Source: a virus. Taken from it: a stretch of DNA of 29,977 nucleotides. A model generated the notes under the pieces. The model had not been told where the DNA came from and searched no databases. It worked only from the letters and a program-made list of their open reading frames with translations. Position numbers and translations under genes: made by a program. This document shows, piece after piece, positions 1-8,517 of this stretch (positions are counted from its first letter, which is position 1; each line of letters begins with the position of its first letter). Location of the stretch: the IMG/VR virus record IMGVR_UViG_3300031787_000601, positions 1 to 29,977 of that record. One strand, given 5' to 3'.

Positions 1-2
1 TA

Positions 3-1031
3 AAAATATTTGTTGAAGATTTTAACAAGATTGTTATATCCAGTCAGTTAAATGGTCCATTAAAAATACGTGTAAAGAACGGTGCTATTAACAATGATGT
101 GGCTATTTTCTCCGAAGCAGGTATGGAGCCCAACACTACTGAAATATATAACTTAGGGTCGTCTGTTAAAAAATGGAGTGCTATACATTCCAAGGACGTA
201 TTTGGTAATGTCATAGGTACATTACAAGGCGATCTACTAGCAGAAGACGATCAAGTAATGTTTGATGCTAGTCTTAAAGAATTTTATGGTACACATGTGG
301 GTATCAATAAAGGCGATATTAGAGCAGCAGATAATTCTTTATGTTTTGATTCTTCTGCTAGAGCGTTTATTGGTGCTTCGGGTACATTTACTAATATAAC
401 TACGGATCTATTAACATTAGTTGACAGGGTTATTGGTGATCTCAAAGGCGACATTTACGCTAGTGATGATACTATTGCCTATAACGCAGGAACAAAAATA
501 TTCACAGGCTCGTTAGTTGGTAACGCAGACACAGCCGCTAAATTACAATCGCCTAAGTATATTAACGGTGTTGCTTTTGACGGATCAGAAAATATTAATG
601 TTGTTGACGAAACTAGAGTAGCTAAATCCGGTGGCATTATGACTGGGTATCTAACCTTAGTAGATGATCCTATTAATGATAAACATGCCGCTACTAAGAA
701 ATATGTTGATGATCAAATAGCAAACAGAACTCTATATTTCAGTTTAGATACTAATGGATTATCGACTACAGGTTCCGGGCCAGGGTCGGTAGCAGGTTTG
801 TTAAATCAATTAGCACCACCATTAAACTTCCGTGTGGGTACAATGGCACATATCGCAAGTACTATACAGAATGTATCAACATCAACATCTGTTTCTAGAG
901 GTAGTTGGATTAGCGTTTCGTTTGTAAGTAACGTTAGTGTAACTACTACAGTTACTAATCCTTCTAGAAATAATTTATTGATATATCGAGTTAACACAAT
1001 ACAGTCGAGTTGGGAATATGTCTCAGGTTAA
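3..1031 (+). CDS. Tail-fibre-like structural protein, 5' truncated by the window edge
   Basis: The frame is open from the first bases, so only the C-terminal ~342 residues are visible; an internal GTG at 99 is probably not the start. The protein has three copies of a ~28-residue module (pattern KGD-x-x-A-x-D, then FD, then F-x-G) encoded at 222-305, 306-389 and 441-524. A segment with the signature GGIMTGYLTL followed by AATKKYVDDQI comes next, which is typical of phage tail-fibre and tail-spike repeats. The end is Ser/Thr/Val-rich. A related module occurs in the 598-aa fibre at 2024. The following gene starts inside its last codons. It is probably a virion distal-tail component; the exact position in the fibre cannot be told. 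Confidence 0.75.
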   Translation, partial: KIFVEDFNKIVISSQLNGPLKIRVKNGAINNDVAIFSEAGMEPNTTEIYNLGSSVKKWSAIHSKDVFGNVIGTLQGDLLAEDDQVMFDASLKEFYGTHVGINKGDIRAADNSLCFDSSARAFIGASGTFTNITTDLLTLVDRVIGDLKGDIYASDDTIAYNAGTKIFTGSLVGNADTAAKLQSPKYINGVAFDGSENINVVDETRVAKSGGIMTGYLTLVDDPINDKHAATKKYVDDQIANRTLYFSLDTNGLSTTGSGPGSVAGLLNQLAPPLNFRVGTMAHIASTIQNVSTSTSVSRGSWISVSFVSNVSVTTTVTNPSRNNLLIYRVNTIQSSWEYVSG

Positions 1032-1515
1032 ATTAGTAAAAAACTATGTTACTAATGTAGATGAAATTATCGAACTAGCTGAAAAGCATAGCGATAAGTT
1101 CTCTAGCCGCACTTCAACCGATACACATAATTTTAAAACATCATACGGTAGTAGTAAATTAAAAAGCCTATTTCACTTTAATATGGATTCTGAATTAAAG
1201 TCTGCTATCACAAAAACACTACCTGATGATGTTAGATTTATAACCAGCATGACTATCAATAGATACGATCCGGGCGATTATCTGCTGCGTCACAGAGACA
1301 GTATCGGGGGATATTGGAAATTTAAATTGATTTTTTTAAGAAGCGATAGACCACATTTCAAATATTATGATGATCAAGGACAAGACCATTTAGTGGATGA
1401 GGAACCGGGTTCCCTTATCGATATGCCTTTACATCTAGAACATGAAGTTACAGAAATTGGATCTACTGAAAAATCCAAATACAGTTTAGTATTAGCTTGG
1501 GGAAGGATAGGATAA
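1018..1515 (+). CDS. 2-oxoglutarate/Fe(II)-dependent oxygenase-like protein
   Basis: This 165-aa protein has the layout of a small prolyl-4-hydroxylase-type dioxygenase. It has NRYDPGDYLLRHRDS, giving an HxD iron-binding pair, then a beta strand, then a distal His in LHLEHEV. A basic residue before KYSLVLAWG could bind the 2-oxoglutarate carboxylate. Such enzymes use O2 and 2-oxoglutarate to hydroxylate protein, nucleic acid or small-molecule substrates. The ATG overlaps the end of the upstream fibre gene by 14 bases, and the stop overlaps the next start as TAATG. Its place between two fibre genes suggests a late gene that modifies a virion protein, but that is inference and the substrate is unknown. 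Confidence 0.72.
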   Translation: MSQVKLVKNYVTNVDEIIELAEKHSDKFSSRTSTDTHNFKTSYGSSKLKSLFHFNMDSELKSAITKTLPDDVRFITSMTINRYDPGDYLLRHRDSIGGYWKFKLIFLRSDRPHFKYYDDQGQDHLVDEEPGSLIDMPLHLEHEVTEIGSTEKSKYSLVLAWGRIG

Positions 1516-1985
1516 TGACAAAAATAGCAAGAGAATTACTTTTTATAAAAAACAGCGGAGTCCTTATTGGAGAAATTACTCCAGAAACTGATAGATCAAC
1601 TTTAAATCTAGACAGCTTTGTTGTTAAGATTGTTGAATTAGATGAGGATGCCGGTGATTACTGGTACGGAGATTATACTACAGGCGAAGTTAGATCTAGA
1701 GCCGATAAGCCTGTAATCACCGAATCATATGTAAAGTATAATACTAACGTATCTATACTCAACGAATATCCTATACATAAACAACTTAATATAATAATTG
1801 ATATGTTAGATAGAAGCGAGATCGCAAAAACGTCTGAATTTACAGCTCTTAAAGAGTTTTTAGAAGCTGCTAAACAGAATCATAGAGAGCAAATTGCGTC
1901 GTATTCGGCAAATGCCGCTGCTTTTACATTTGTTTCTGAAGCCGAAGAGAGAGAAATTATAACAAAAAAGCAGAATTTTGAATAA
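1515..1985 (+). CDS. Possible tail-fibre assembly protein, 156 aa
   Basis: The start is the ATG at 1515, which overlaps the upstream TAA and follows AGGATAGGA. A longer reading from a TTG at 1497 is less likely. The N-terminal half is beta-rich and acidic (DEDAGDYWYGDYTTGEV). The C-terminal half is a long helix with NEYPIHKQLNIIIDMLDR. A YP-x-x-x-QL segment followed by a helical tail is common in phage tail-fibre assembly chaperones. The position directly before a fibre gene fits that role. The resemblance is short, so the function is tentative. Confidence 0.45.
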   Translation: MTKIARELLFIKNSGVLIGEITPETDRSTLNLDSFVVKIVELDEDAGDYWYGDYTTGEVRSRADKPVITESYVKYNTNVSILNEYPIHKQLNIIIDMLDRSEIAKTSEFTALKEFLEAAKQNHREQIASYSANAAAFTFVSEAEEREIITKKQNFE

Positions 1986-1994
1986 ACAGTCTGC

Positions 1995-2002
1995 GATAAA
2001 TA
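1995..2002 (+). promoter_or_regulatory. Late-promoter-like octamer GATAAATA
   Basis: The 38-base gap before the 598-aa fibre gene holds GATAAATA, one base from the T4 late promoter consensus TATAAATA. Its end is 21 bases before the ATG at 2024, so a start about 6-7 bases downstream would leave a short leader. The context (late structural genes, + strand) fits. No -35 element is needed for T4-type late promoters. Evidence is motif plus position only. Confidence 0.45.
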
Positions 2003-2023
2003 CAGTGAATTGGACGAACAACT

Positions 2024-3820
2024 ATGACATACCGCGTAGACAGATATAACGGAACTTTTTTAACGAATGTTGCTGACGGCACCATCGATAATACTACGGA
2101 TTTAAAATTTGTAGGCAGGAACTATACAGGCTACGGCGAAGTACAAAACGAAAATTTTCTTCATTTATTAGAAAATTTTGCTAACACAATACCGCCATCT
2201 AAGCCAATCTTAGGACAGATATGGTTTGATTCTGTTAATAAAAAATTAAAATTCTACGATGGAACAAAATTTAAAGTAGCCAGTGGTGCTGAAATAGCGT
2301 CAACGCCTCCTCCAGGACTAACAGCAGGCGATTTATGGTTTGATACTAATACTAATCAATTATCAGCTTGGAACGGGTCAAGCTTCGTGCTAATTGGACC
2401 TCAGAGTGCTCCAGGATTTGGTACTTCACAGATTGTTACTCAGGTTGTAAAAGATTCCAATAACACCAGTCATGTTATCCTACGTGCTGTAGTTGGCGGA
2501 GTTACCACAGCTATTTTCAGCAATGATGACGATTTTACTTTATCAACTTCAAATAACATAGCAGGTTTTTCAGAAACAGGACGACAAGTTAAAAAAGGTG
2601 TTACTTTAAATTCTGTAAATTCTACAGGTGTAAGTACCGGTCAAGTATTTTGGGGCACAGCTAGTGATGCTCTTAAACTAGGTGGCGTATCTCCGTCTAA
2701 TTATATTCGTTCAGACATTGAAGGCGGATTTAATAACACTATTGGGTTCCAGGCAGGTTTAACTGTTGGAACTAGTACAAGAAAAGACCTTAAAATTTAT
2801 GTAAATTCATCTGTTGGCCAACAACCGATTATTGAAAATCAAATTAATGGTCAAATTTTAGTTAGAATAAGTGCTGGTGGTTCAAACGTCGATAAAGACG
2901 ATATGATGATATTTTCTAGGCAGATATATGACGTTGCCGATCCAGACTCGGAATTTTGTATTTTACCTGGGTCTACATCAAAGTATAATCTAGGTTACAG
3001 TGGTAAAAGATGGAATAAAATTTACGCTAATCATCTATTTGGCGATGTTGAAGGAAATGTAACAGGAAATAGTACTGGTGTACACAAAGGCAGCGTTAGA
3101 GACAATTCAAATGTTATTTCTTTTGATGCTGACACAAGAACATTTTATGGAAGATTCGAAGGCGAATTTGCCGGTCCTATTGTAGGTCAAGCTTCTTCGG
3201 CTATCAGTGCTACTAGATTACAAGTAGGATCTAACATTTATAACCCTAGTGAGTTGGCCCTTCCTGGTTCGGCATCAATACCAATTAGAACTTCAATAGG
3301 AACTATCAGTGCTGTATTGTTTAACGGTACATCAACTAACAGTCAAGCAATCGAAGGAAGATTACCGTCTGTAGAAAAAGATCCTGATACTGTAGTACTT
3401 AGAACAGCAGGAGCGGATATAAATGCTAGATTTTTTAACGGTACGTCTACTAGTTCTAGATACGCTGACTTAGCTGAAAAATACCTCGCAGATAAAGAAT
3501 ACGCTGTAGGCACAGTAGTAGCAGTAGGCGGAGAAGCAGAAGTACGGGAAGCACAATTTGGAGATAGAGCCATAGGCGTTGTTTCAGAAAACCCTGCGTT
3601 CAGAATGAATGAGGATTTAACAAACGGCACATATATAGCATTAAAGGGAAGAGTTCCAGTCAAAGTTACTGGATCCATTAGGAAAGGAGACAGATTGGTA
3701 GCTGCTAATAACGGATGTGCTATTCATGCTAGTTTCCATCAGTACCCAGATGTTTTTGCTATTGCTCTAGAATCTTCAGATGATGTAGGAACAAAAATAG
3801 TAGAAGCTTTAGTATTATAA
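2024..3820 (+). CDS. Tail-fibre protein, 598 aa, modular
   Basis: The N-terminal ~125 residues hold two tandem copies of a G-x-x-WFD-x5-L-x4-G-x-x-F module (around residues 64-89 and 102-126), often seen at the start of marine myovirus fibre proteins. A central segment has TSKYNLGYSGKRWNKIYA (about 318-335), followed by one ~28-residue KGS...FD...F-x-G module like those in the upstream partial gene. NGTSTSS-type linkers then lead to a C-terminal domain (about 478-598) starting YADLAEKY and containing GVVS and KGRVPVKVTGSIRKGDRL. That domain resembles the C-terminal or autoproteolytic-type domains of other phage fibres; cleavage is not shown. A late-promoter-like octamer lies upstream. Likely a structural adhesin or connector. 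Confidence 0.82.
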   Translation: MTYRVDRYNGTFLTNVADGTIDNTTDLKFVGRNYTGYGEVQNENFLHLLENFANTIPPSKPILGQIWFDSVNKKLKFYDGTKFKVASGAEIASTPPPGLTAGDLWFDTNTNQLSAWNGSSFVLIGPQSAPGFGTSQIVTQVVKDSNNTSHVILRAVVGGVTTAIFSNDDDFTLSTSNNIAGFSETGRQVKKGVTLNSVNSTGVSTGQVFWGTASDALKLGGVSPSNYIRSDIEGGFNNTIGFQAGLTVGTSTRKDLKIYVNSSVGQQPIIENQINGQILVRISAGGSNVDKDDMMIFSRQIYDVADPDSEFCILPGSTSKYNLGYSGKRWNKIYANHLFGDVEGNVTGNSTGVHKGSVRDNSNVISFDADTRTFYGRFEGEFAGPIVGQASSAISATRLQVGSNIYNPSELALPGSASIPIRTSIGTISAVLFNGTSTNSQAIEGRLPSVEKDPDTVVLRTAGADINARFFNGTSTSSRYADLAEKYLADKEYAVGTVVAVGGEAEVREAQFGDRAIGVVSENPAFRMNEDLTNGTYIALKGRVPVKVTGSIRKGDRLVAANNGCAIHASFHQYPDVFAIALESSDDVGTKIVEALVL

Positions 3821-3829
3821 GGAAAAAAA

Positions 3830-5065
3830 ATGCCGACAATTACGCCGGGTGTAACACCAATATCGTTTAGCGATTGGGACAATTTATATAACACATTATT
3901 AGGTATTATTGGGCCTATTGCTGTAGATAATACAGGAAAACCATTAAATTCAGCCAAGGGTGTGGGTTACGGATTAACTTCGGCATTCTTAGCTTCGGCA
4001 CCTTACCCTTTTACTAAAATTATTTCTACAATTACTAGAGCTAATCCGGGAGTAGTTACCACATCAACAAACCACGGATTCGCAAACGGTGATATTATAT
4101 TCCTTTCAGGATTACCGGGGCTTTGGGTTAGCGAAGCAGCAGGGCTCGAAGGACAATACTTTGAAGTTACAAGTGCTACATCAAACACTTTTGCTCTTAA
4201 AGACTCACAGTTGACCGGCTTAGGATTGCCAGCGTACCCGTCAAATAACGGAACAGTTACTCAACCTATAGTACATAAAAGCCAATTTGACAGAATCAAA
4301 GTAGATCTTGATGCTGTATATCAACACATTTTTGGAATTAATTCTGGAGCATCATCGCCAACGCGAGCGACCACAATACAGGGAAGTGTATATAATCAAT
4401 ATTATACAGGTATAGATACAGCCTTATCTAAAAAATTAGTTTTAAAAACATATGAATCTGTACTGATAGCTACTAGAAGCCAAACATCCAACTGGGGTGA
4501 CGGTGCCTCTGGTATCGATGCTACGTTTACAGTAACGTGGCCTGATGAGTTGAAATTTTTTCAATATTGGAATACTGGCGGATATTTAAAATTTAGTATT
4601 ATTATTTCTAACCAAACAACCACAGGGGCTCAGAACAATAAGGAAGTGGCATGGACAAGTCTAATAAACAATAACTTTCCTATGTATTATACGGGATTTA
4701 CTAAAGCGGTCATGGGCTACGACTCAACAACTTTTATTGAAAACAGAACATCTGATACAAATAATTTTACAGAAGAAGGAGCATTCACTTCATCTACGGC
4801 TGGATTTACACAAATTTATCTAAAAAATTCAACTACTAGTCCGTATACATCAAACTACATTCGCATGGAACACTTTAGAGTAGTAGGTCAACCAAACGCA
4901 ATTCAATTTAATTTGTTATTACAAGACCAGGTTTCAAATGCTTTTACTTCAGGTGTAACAGCAGATATAACATTCAATATTAATGCTGTCTATACCAAAA
5001 CTCCAATCCCTCTCGGATGGGATCCTTCTACACAGATTACCTGTTCATTCACTAATACCCTATAA
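3830..5065 (+). CDS. Virion structural protein with an FCCH-like module, 411 aa
   Basis: The start is the ATG at 3830 after TAAGGAAAAAAA, 9 bases past the previous stop. The N-terminus (PTITPGVTPISFSDWDNLYN) is followed by a segment at about 70-130 with TTSTNHGFANGDIIFLSG and then YFEVTSATSNTFAL. This pattern is the ~60-residue module often annotated in phage tail proteins as ubiquitin-activating-enzyme FCCH-like; it is a fold resemblance and not an E1 enzyme. The rest is rich in Thr, Ser, Asn and aromatics with beta character, as in tail or baseplate proteins. It is the last gene of the structural block and is followed by an inverted repeat. The exact virion role is unknown. Confidence 0.65.
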   Translation: MPTITPGVTPISFSDWDNLYNTLLGIIGPIAVDNTGKPLNSAKGVGYGLTSAFLASAPYPFTKIISTITRANPGVVTTSTNHGFANGDIIFLSGLPGLWVSEAAGLEGQYFEVTSATSNTFALKDSQLTGLGLPAYPSNNGTVTQPIVHKSQFDRIKVDLDAVYQHIFGINSGASSPTRATTIQGSVYNQYYTGIDTALSKKLVLKTYESVLIATRSQTSNWGDGASGIDATFTVTWPDELKFFQYWNTGGYLKFSIIISNQTTTGAQNNKEVAWTSLINNNFPMYYTGFTKAVMGYDSTTFIENRTSDTNNFTEEGAFTSSTAGFTQIYLKNSTTSPYTSNYIRMEHFRVVGQPNAIQFNLLLQDQVSNAFTSGVTADITFNINAVYTKTPIPLGWDPSTQITCSFTNTL

Positions 5066-5070
5066 TCCAG

Positions 5071-5101
5071 TTAGCTCGGCATATATAATTTGTCGAGCTA
5101 A
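5071..5101 (+). promoter_or_regulatory. Intergenic inverted repeat, 8-bp perfect stem, around a TATAAT-like core
   Basis: TTAGCTCG (5071-5078) pairs exactly with CGAGCTAA (5094-5101), leaving a 15-base AT-rich loop containing TATATAAT. It fills most of the 39-base gap before the ATG at 5105. No T-run follows, so it is a poor intrinsic terminator. It could be an RNA processing site, a start-site hairpin or an operator over a promoter. Confidence 0.45.
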
Positions 5102-5104
5102 ACT

Positions 5105-5428
5105 ATGGAAAAATCTCTTGAACTTATAATTAAAAAATCTGATAGATTATTATCAGCTAAAATCAAACGACAGACTCTTAAGGAGAGGTTTGATGCTGAT
5201 ATTACATTTGGATATAATGGTGGAATTTTTAAAGTTGATCAGCAGCTGATAACTTATACGAATTTCTTATTATCTTTAGACAAACAACATAATGTAATAC
5301 TATTAGATATCAATCAAACACCTATTGTAATAGACGATCTATCTAAATTTCAAAAAGATATTTTAGAAAGATATTTTATGGCACTGGGGCGATACAATGC
5401 CGGATACCAAGATTTAAAAAATGGATAA
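5105..5428 (+). CDS. Unknown protein, 107 aa
   Basis: I do not recognise this protein. It begins with a basic helix (SLELIIKKSDRLLSAKIKRQ), has a short beta region near FGYNGGIFKVDQQLITY, and ends with a helix (LSKFQKDILERYFMALGRYN). No catalytic motif, signal peptide or membrane segment is visible. It opens the glycosyltransferase cassette, 4 bases after the inverted repeat, and its stop overlaps the next ATG by 8 bases, so the two are probably translated together. No strong ribosome-binding site is seen. Confidence 0.6.
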   Translation: MEKSLELIIKKSDRLLSAKIKRQTLKERFDADITFGYNGGIFKVDQQLITYTNFLLSLDKQHNVILLDINQTPIVIDDLSKFQKDILERYFMALGRYNAGYQDLKNG

Positions 5429-6194
5429 AGGTATAGTAATATTTGGTCATAATTCTAAAGATATAGATTATGTTAAATTATCTGATATGGCAGCAGGATA
5501 TGCTGTAAAAAAATTAAATGTTCCTGTAACACTAATTACTGATCATAAATCTGTAACCAATAGTCAATCCAAATTAAAAAATATAGATAATCTTTTAGTT
5601 GTAGACAGGCCACCTAGTGTCAATACAAGACAACTTCTAGGGCAGCATATAGATTTTATCAATACCAACAGACATCTAGCTTTTAAATATTCTCCGTATG
5701 ATCGTACCTTATTAATTGATTCAGATCTTTTTATCCTTACAGATAGATTAAACGCATACTGGAATTCAGATAAAGAATTTTTAATAACCGAAGGAATGAT
5801 TCCGATTGGTGATCGATTATCTTCAGACACTGTAAAATTATCACCAACAACTATAACTATGCGATGGGCGACAGCCATTATGTTTTCTAAAACTGACACG
5901 GTTGAAAATATTTTTAAAGTAGTAGAATATGTTAAAGAAAATTGGTTTTACTTTATTGATCTTTACAATTTGCCCCCTACTAGTTTTAGGAATGATTTTG
6001 CTTTTACCATAGCCAATCATATTGTTTACGGATTCTTGCCCGCAGATAATTTTTTACCAAGTCCTATGATGGCACTAGAAAATTTAAAAGTTAAACAATT
6101 TAATAACGATAATATTGTTATTGACAAATACACTATTGATACTGATGTTCATATTATGGACAAATTTAGTTTACAGGATAGTATATATGAATAA
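5421..6194 (+). CDS. GT-A fold glycosyltransferase-like protein, 257 aa
   Basis: The N-terminus GIVIFGHNSKD, the following VPVTLITD strand and the metal-binding DSD (residues 100-102, in RTLLIDSDLFIL) fit a GT-A nucleotide-sugar transferase of the GT8/nucleotide-diphospho-sugar type. About 50 residues on, TITMRWATAIMFSKT fits an acceptor-side strand, and FRNDFAFTIANHI resembles the ND region of such folds. The donor sugar and acceptor are unknown. It overlaps both neighbours, within a run of four GT-like genes. The late + strand position suggests action on virion proteins or a surface glycan. Confidence 0.65.
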   Translation: MDKGIVIFGHNSKDIDYVKLSDMAAGYAVKKLNVPVTLITDHKSVTNSQSKLKNIDNLLVVDRPPSVNTRQLLGQHIDFINTNRHLAFKYSPYDRTLLIDSDLFILTDRLNAYWNSDKEFLITEGMIPIGDRLSSDTVKLSPTTITMRWATAIMFSKTDTVENIFKVVEYVKENWFYFIDLYNLPPTSFRNDFAFTIANHIVYGFLPADNFLPSPMMALENLKVKQFNNDNIVIDKYTIDTDVHIMDKFSLQDSIYE

Positions 6195-7038
6195 TGATTT
6201 TGGTTATCTAATTATAATTTCTAAAAGTCAAACTCATAGGTACGATCTGATGGCAGTATTATTGGCTCAATCTATAAAACGTACTCAAAAACAGGGATAT
6301 GATAAGATAGCTTTAGTAACAGATGATCAAGATAAATTATCATGGTTTAAAGGTATGCCTTATTTTGATTCTGTAATTTTTTGGGATAAAAAATCACACT
6401 GGGACGGCAGGTCTTATATGGACGAATTGTCACCTTGGAAATTTACAGTATGTTTAGATACTGATATGATTTTTTTCCGCGATACCAGTCACTGGGTTGA
6501 TTATTTTATTAGAGAAAATTATCTATATGTTGCTAATAAAGTTTTACAATATAATGGTGAGCTAATGACTAACGATCATTGTAGAAAAACTTTTACAGAC
6601 AACAATCTTCCTATGCTTTATTCTGGTTATACTTTTTTTGCTAAAAATGAAAAATCTAAAGATTTTTTTGACTTAGGTAGGACAATAATAGAAAATCCTA
6701 AAGAATTTAAGAATTTCTTTCTTTATAATAATATTCCTGAAGTTGTAGGTACAGACGAAGCATTTGCTCTAGCTGCTAAAATTTTAGATATAGACAACGA
6801 TATATCCTATCCTTTAGAATTTCCAAGATTTACCCATTTAAAATCTATATTACAAGATGAAGTCACTGGAACAATTAAAGATGATCTTGGATATTACTTT
6901 AATGAAAAAATTTTTAAAATTGGAATTTTTAATCAAATAGATATTTTACATTATTCTGATAAAGATATTGACATTAGTACTTTAATACAATCTTACCAAG
7001 ATGAATTTTTAAAGAATATGAAGGTCAGTCATGAATAA
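6187..7038 (+). CDS. GT-A fold glycosyltransferase-like protein, 283 aa
   Basis: The ATG at 6187 overlaps the preceding stop by 8 bases. A longer reading from 6115 lies inside the upstream gene and is unlikely. The N-terminus (FGYLIIISKSQTHRYDLMAV) and the DTD motif (residues 91-93, in FTVCLDTDMIFF) resemble the previous gene in layout: beta strand, helix, strand ending in TDD, then the metal site. GTDEAFALAAKI near residue 214 is like the late acidic motif of GT8-type enzymes. It is probably a second sugar transferase acting in the same pathway. No signal peptide or membrane anchor is seen. Confidence 0.65.
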   Translation: MNNDFGYLIIISKSQTHRYDLMAVLLAQSIKRTQKQGYDKIALVTDDQDKLSWFKGMPYFDSVIFWDKKSHWDGRSYMDELSPWKFTVCLDTDMIFFRDTSHWVDYFIRENYLYVANKVLQYNGELMTNDHCRKTFTDNNLPMLYSGYTFFAKNEKSKDFFDLGRTIIENPKEFKNFFLYNNIPEVVGTDEAFALAAKILDIDNDISYPLEFPRFTHLKSILQDEVTGTIKDDLGYYFNEKIFKIGIFNQIDILHYSDKDIDISTLIQSYQDEFLKNMKVSHE

Positions 7039-7603
7039 TCTTTACATTCTTTTTGATATATTATCAGGAACCATTATAAAGGTATCATCTACAGAAATAG
7101 AAAACGATCTTGATTCAAGACAATCTATAAAAGTAGACCAACATATCTTAGATCACTTAAATGAAAGTAACTCTTTTGAAAGGTTATTTACGGATTTTAA
7201 AGCCTTCATAACAGATAAAGGCCTACGTATTGTTGATCAACGTAAAACCACTGCCGATAAAACTTATAATAAATTATTACCTATACCATATATACATAGA
7301 TTACAAGACGCTGTAGCAGATCTTAAACTAGAAATTACCAGTTTAGAAAATAAACCAGTATTAAAAATTAAATTATTAGCAGAAAAAGATATTCGGTTAA
7401 ATCCTTACAAGAATAAAACCTATATACATCTAACAGAAAAAAATGACGTTAATGGTCATTATCAAACTTTTGAAATTGATCTCAATAAGTTTGATGATGA
7501 AATAATTTTTGATATTGATCGTTGCGATTATAAAAAATTATTTGCCAATCAAATTAGTTTTTATCATCGTAAAAAAATGAACATAGTGTATACAATTATA
7601 TGA
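7031..7603 (+). CDS. Unknown protein of the glycosyltransferase cassette, 190 aa
   Basis: The ATG at 7031 follows GAAGGTCAGTC and overlaps the upstream stop; its own TGA overlaps the next ATG. The N-terminus LYILFDILSGTIIKV is beta-rich. The middle has a helical LQDAVADLKLEITSLENK segment, and the C-terminal third alternates charged and hydrophobic residues (KTYIHLTEKNDVNGHYQTF). There is no recognisable catalytic motif. Its tight coupling to GT genes on both sides implies a shared job, perhaps as an accessory factor, but this is only context. Confidence 0.6.
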   Translation: MNNLYILFDILSGTIIKVSSTEIENDLDSRQSIKVDQHILDHLNESNSFERLFTDFKAFITDKGLRIVDQRKTTADKTYNKLLPIPYIHRLQDAVADLKLEITSLENKPVLKIKLLAEKDIRLNPYKNKTYIHLTEKNDVNGHYQTFEIDLNKFDDEIIFDIDRCDYKKLFANQISFYHRKKMNIVYTII

Positions 7604-8517
7604 AAACATCTGATCTAGATATTATTTTTATTTCTTATGACGAACCTAACGGAGATTTTAATTATGCTGATCTCTGTAATAAAGTTCCTTATGCTAAACG
7701 AGTTCACGGAATTAAGGGCAGCGATAACGCTCATAAAGCTGCGGCAGAGTTAGCTGAGTCTGATTGGTTTGTTACAGTCGATGGAGATAACATAGTTGAT
7801 GATAAATTTTTTCATATAGAAATAAATGAAACACCAACTATACAAGTGTACGGCTGGTCTGGAGAAAATATTATTAACAATCTACGCTATGGCAACGGTG
7901 GATTAAAAGTTTGGAAAAAAGATTTTGTTTTGAATATGCGTACCCACGAAGCAGCTATTGAATCTAAAGCACAAGTTGATTTTTGCTGGGAAGAAGGTTA
8001 TTTAAATCATCCTACAGTTTTCAGTAAAACTGTTATAAATTCTACACCATTCCAGGCATGGAGAGCAGGCTTCCGCGAAGGTGTAAAGATGTTGTTGAAA
8101 GACGGAGTAAAGGTCGATAGTACAGCAATTACTAATCAAATATACTGGCACAATCTACATAGATTAAAAATTTGGTCTTGTGTTGGCGACCATGTTGAAA
8201 ATGGTATCTATGCGATGCTTGGTGCTAGAGCAGGAAGCTATATGACTTATTGTACTGATTGGAATCACATAGAAGTTAGAGACTTTGAATGTTTAAAAAA
8301 CATATACGAAGAACAGTATGCTGGCATTGAAGGTAATAGAAATCAAATTTTAGAAAAGTTAGAATTTTTATCTTTTGAAATCCAAGCAGGCATCGGGTTA
8401 CAGTTAACTACTTTTGATGCTGATCAAAGTAGATACTTTACTGATCTGTATGCTGAAACAGTAGCACTAGGGCAGACATACTATAATAAGGATCCTGTGT
8501 GGAAAAGTTCTTTTTAA
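7600..8517 (+). CDS. Glycosyltransferase-like protein (GT-A type), 305 aa, paralogue of the next gene
   Basis: The N-terminus LDIIFISYDEPNGD and the DGD metal motif (residues 61-63, in WFVTVDGDNIVD) fit a GT-A/GT2-like nucleotide-sugar domain. LRYGNGGLKVWKKDF and FQAWRAGFREGVKM follow. The same blocks in the same order occur in the next gene (LSYDDPN, DSD, LEYGHGAIKIFRKSF, FHTWRTAFRECVKL), so the pair arose by duplication. The C-terminal ~90 residues are mostly helical and longer than in the paralogue. It starts at an ATGA overlap. Function beyond probable sugar transfer is unknown. Confidence 0.62.
   Translation: MKTSDLDIIFISYDEPNGDFNYADLCNKVPYAKRVHGIKGSDNAHKAAAELAESDWFVTVDGDNIVDDKFFHIEINETPTIQVYGWSGENIINNLRYGNGGLKVWKKDFVLNMRTHEAAIESKAQVDFCWEEGYLNHPTVFSKTVINSTPFQAWRAGFREGVKMLLKDGVKVDSTAITNQIYWHNLHRLKIWSCVGDHVENGIYAMLGARAGSYMTYCTDWNHIEVRDFECLKNIYEEQYAGIEGNRNQILEKLEFLSFEIQAGIGLQLTTFDADQSRYFTDLYAETVALGQTYYNKDPVWKSSF

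Noticed and set aside
3343-4188. Minus-strand open frames under the fibre and structural genes
   Set aside because: The + strand genes are continuous and modular; the antisense frames show no motif.
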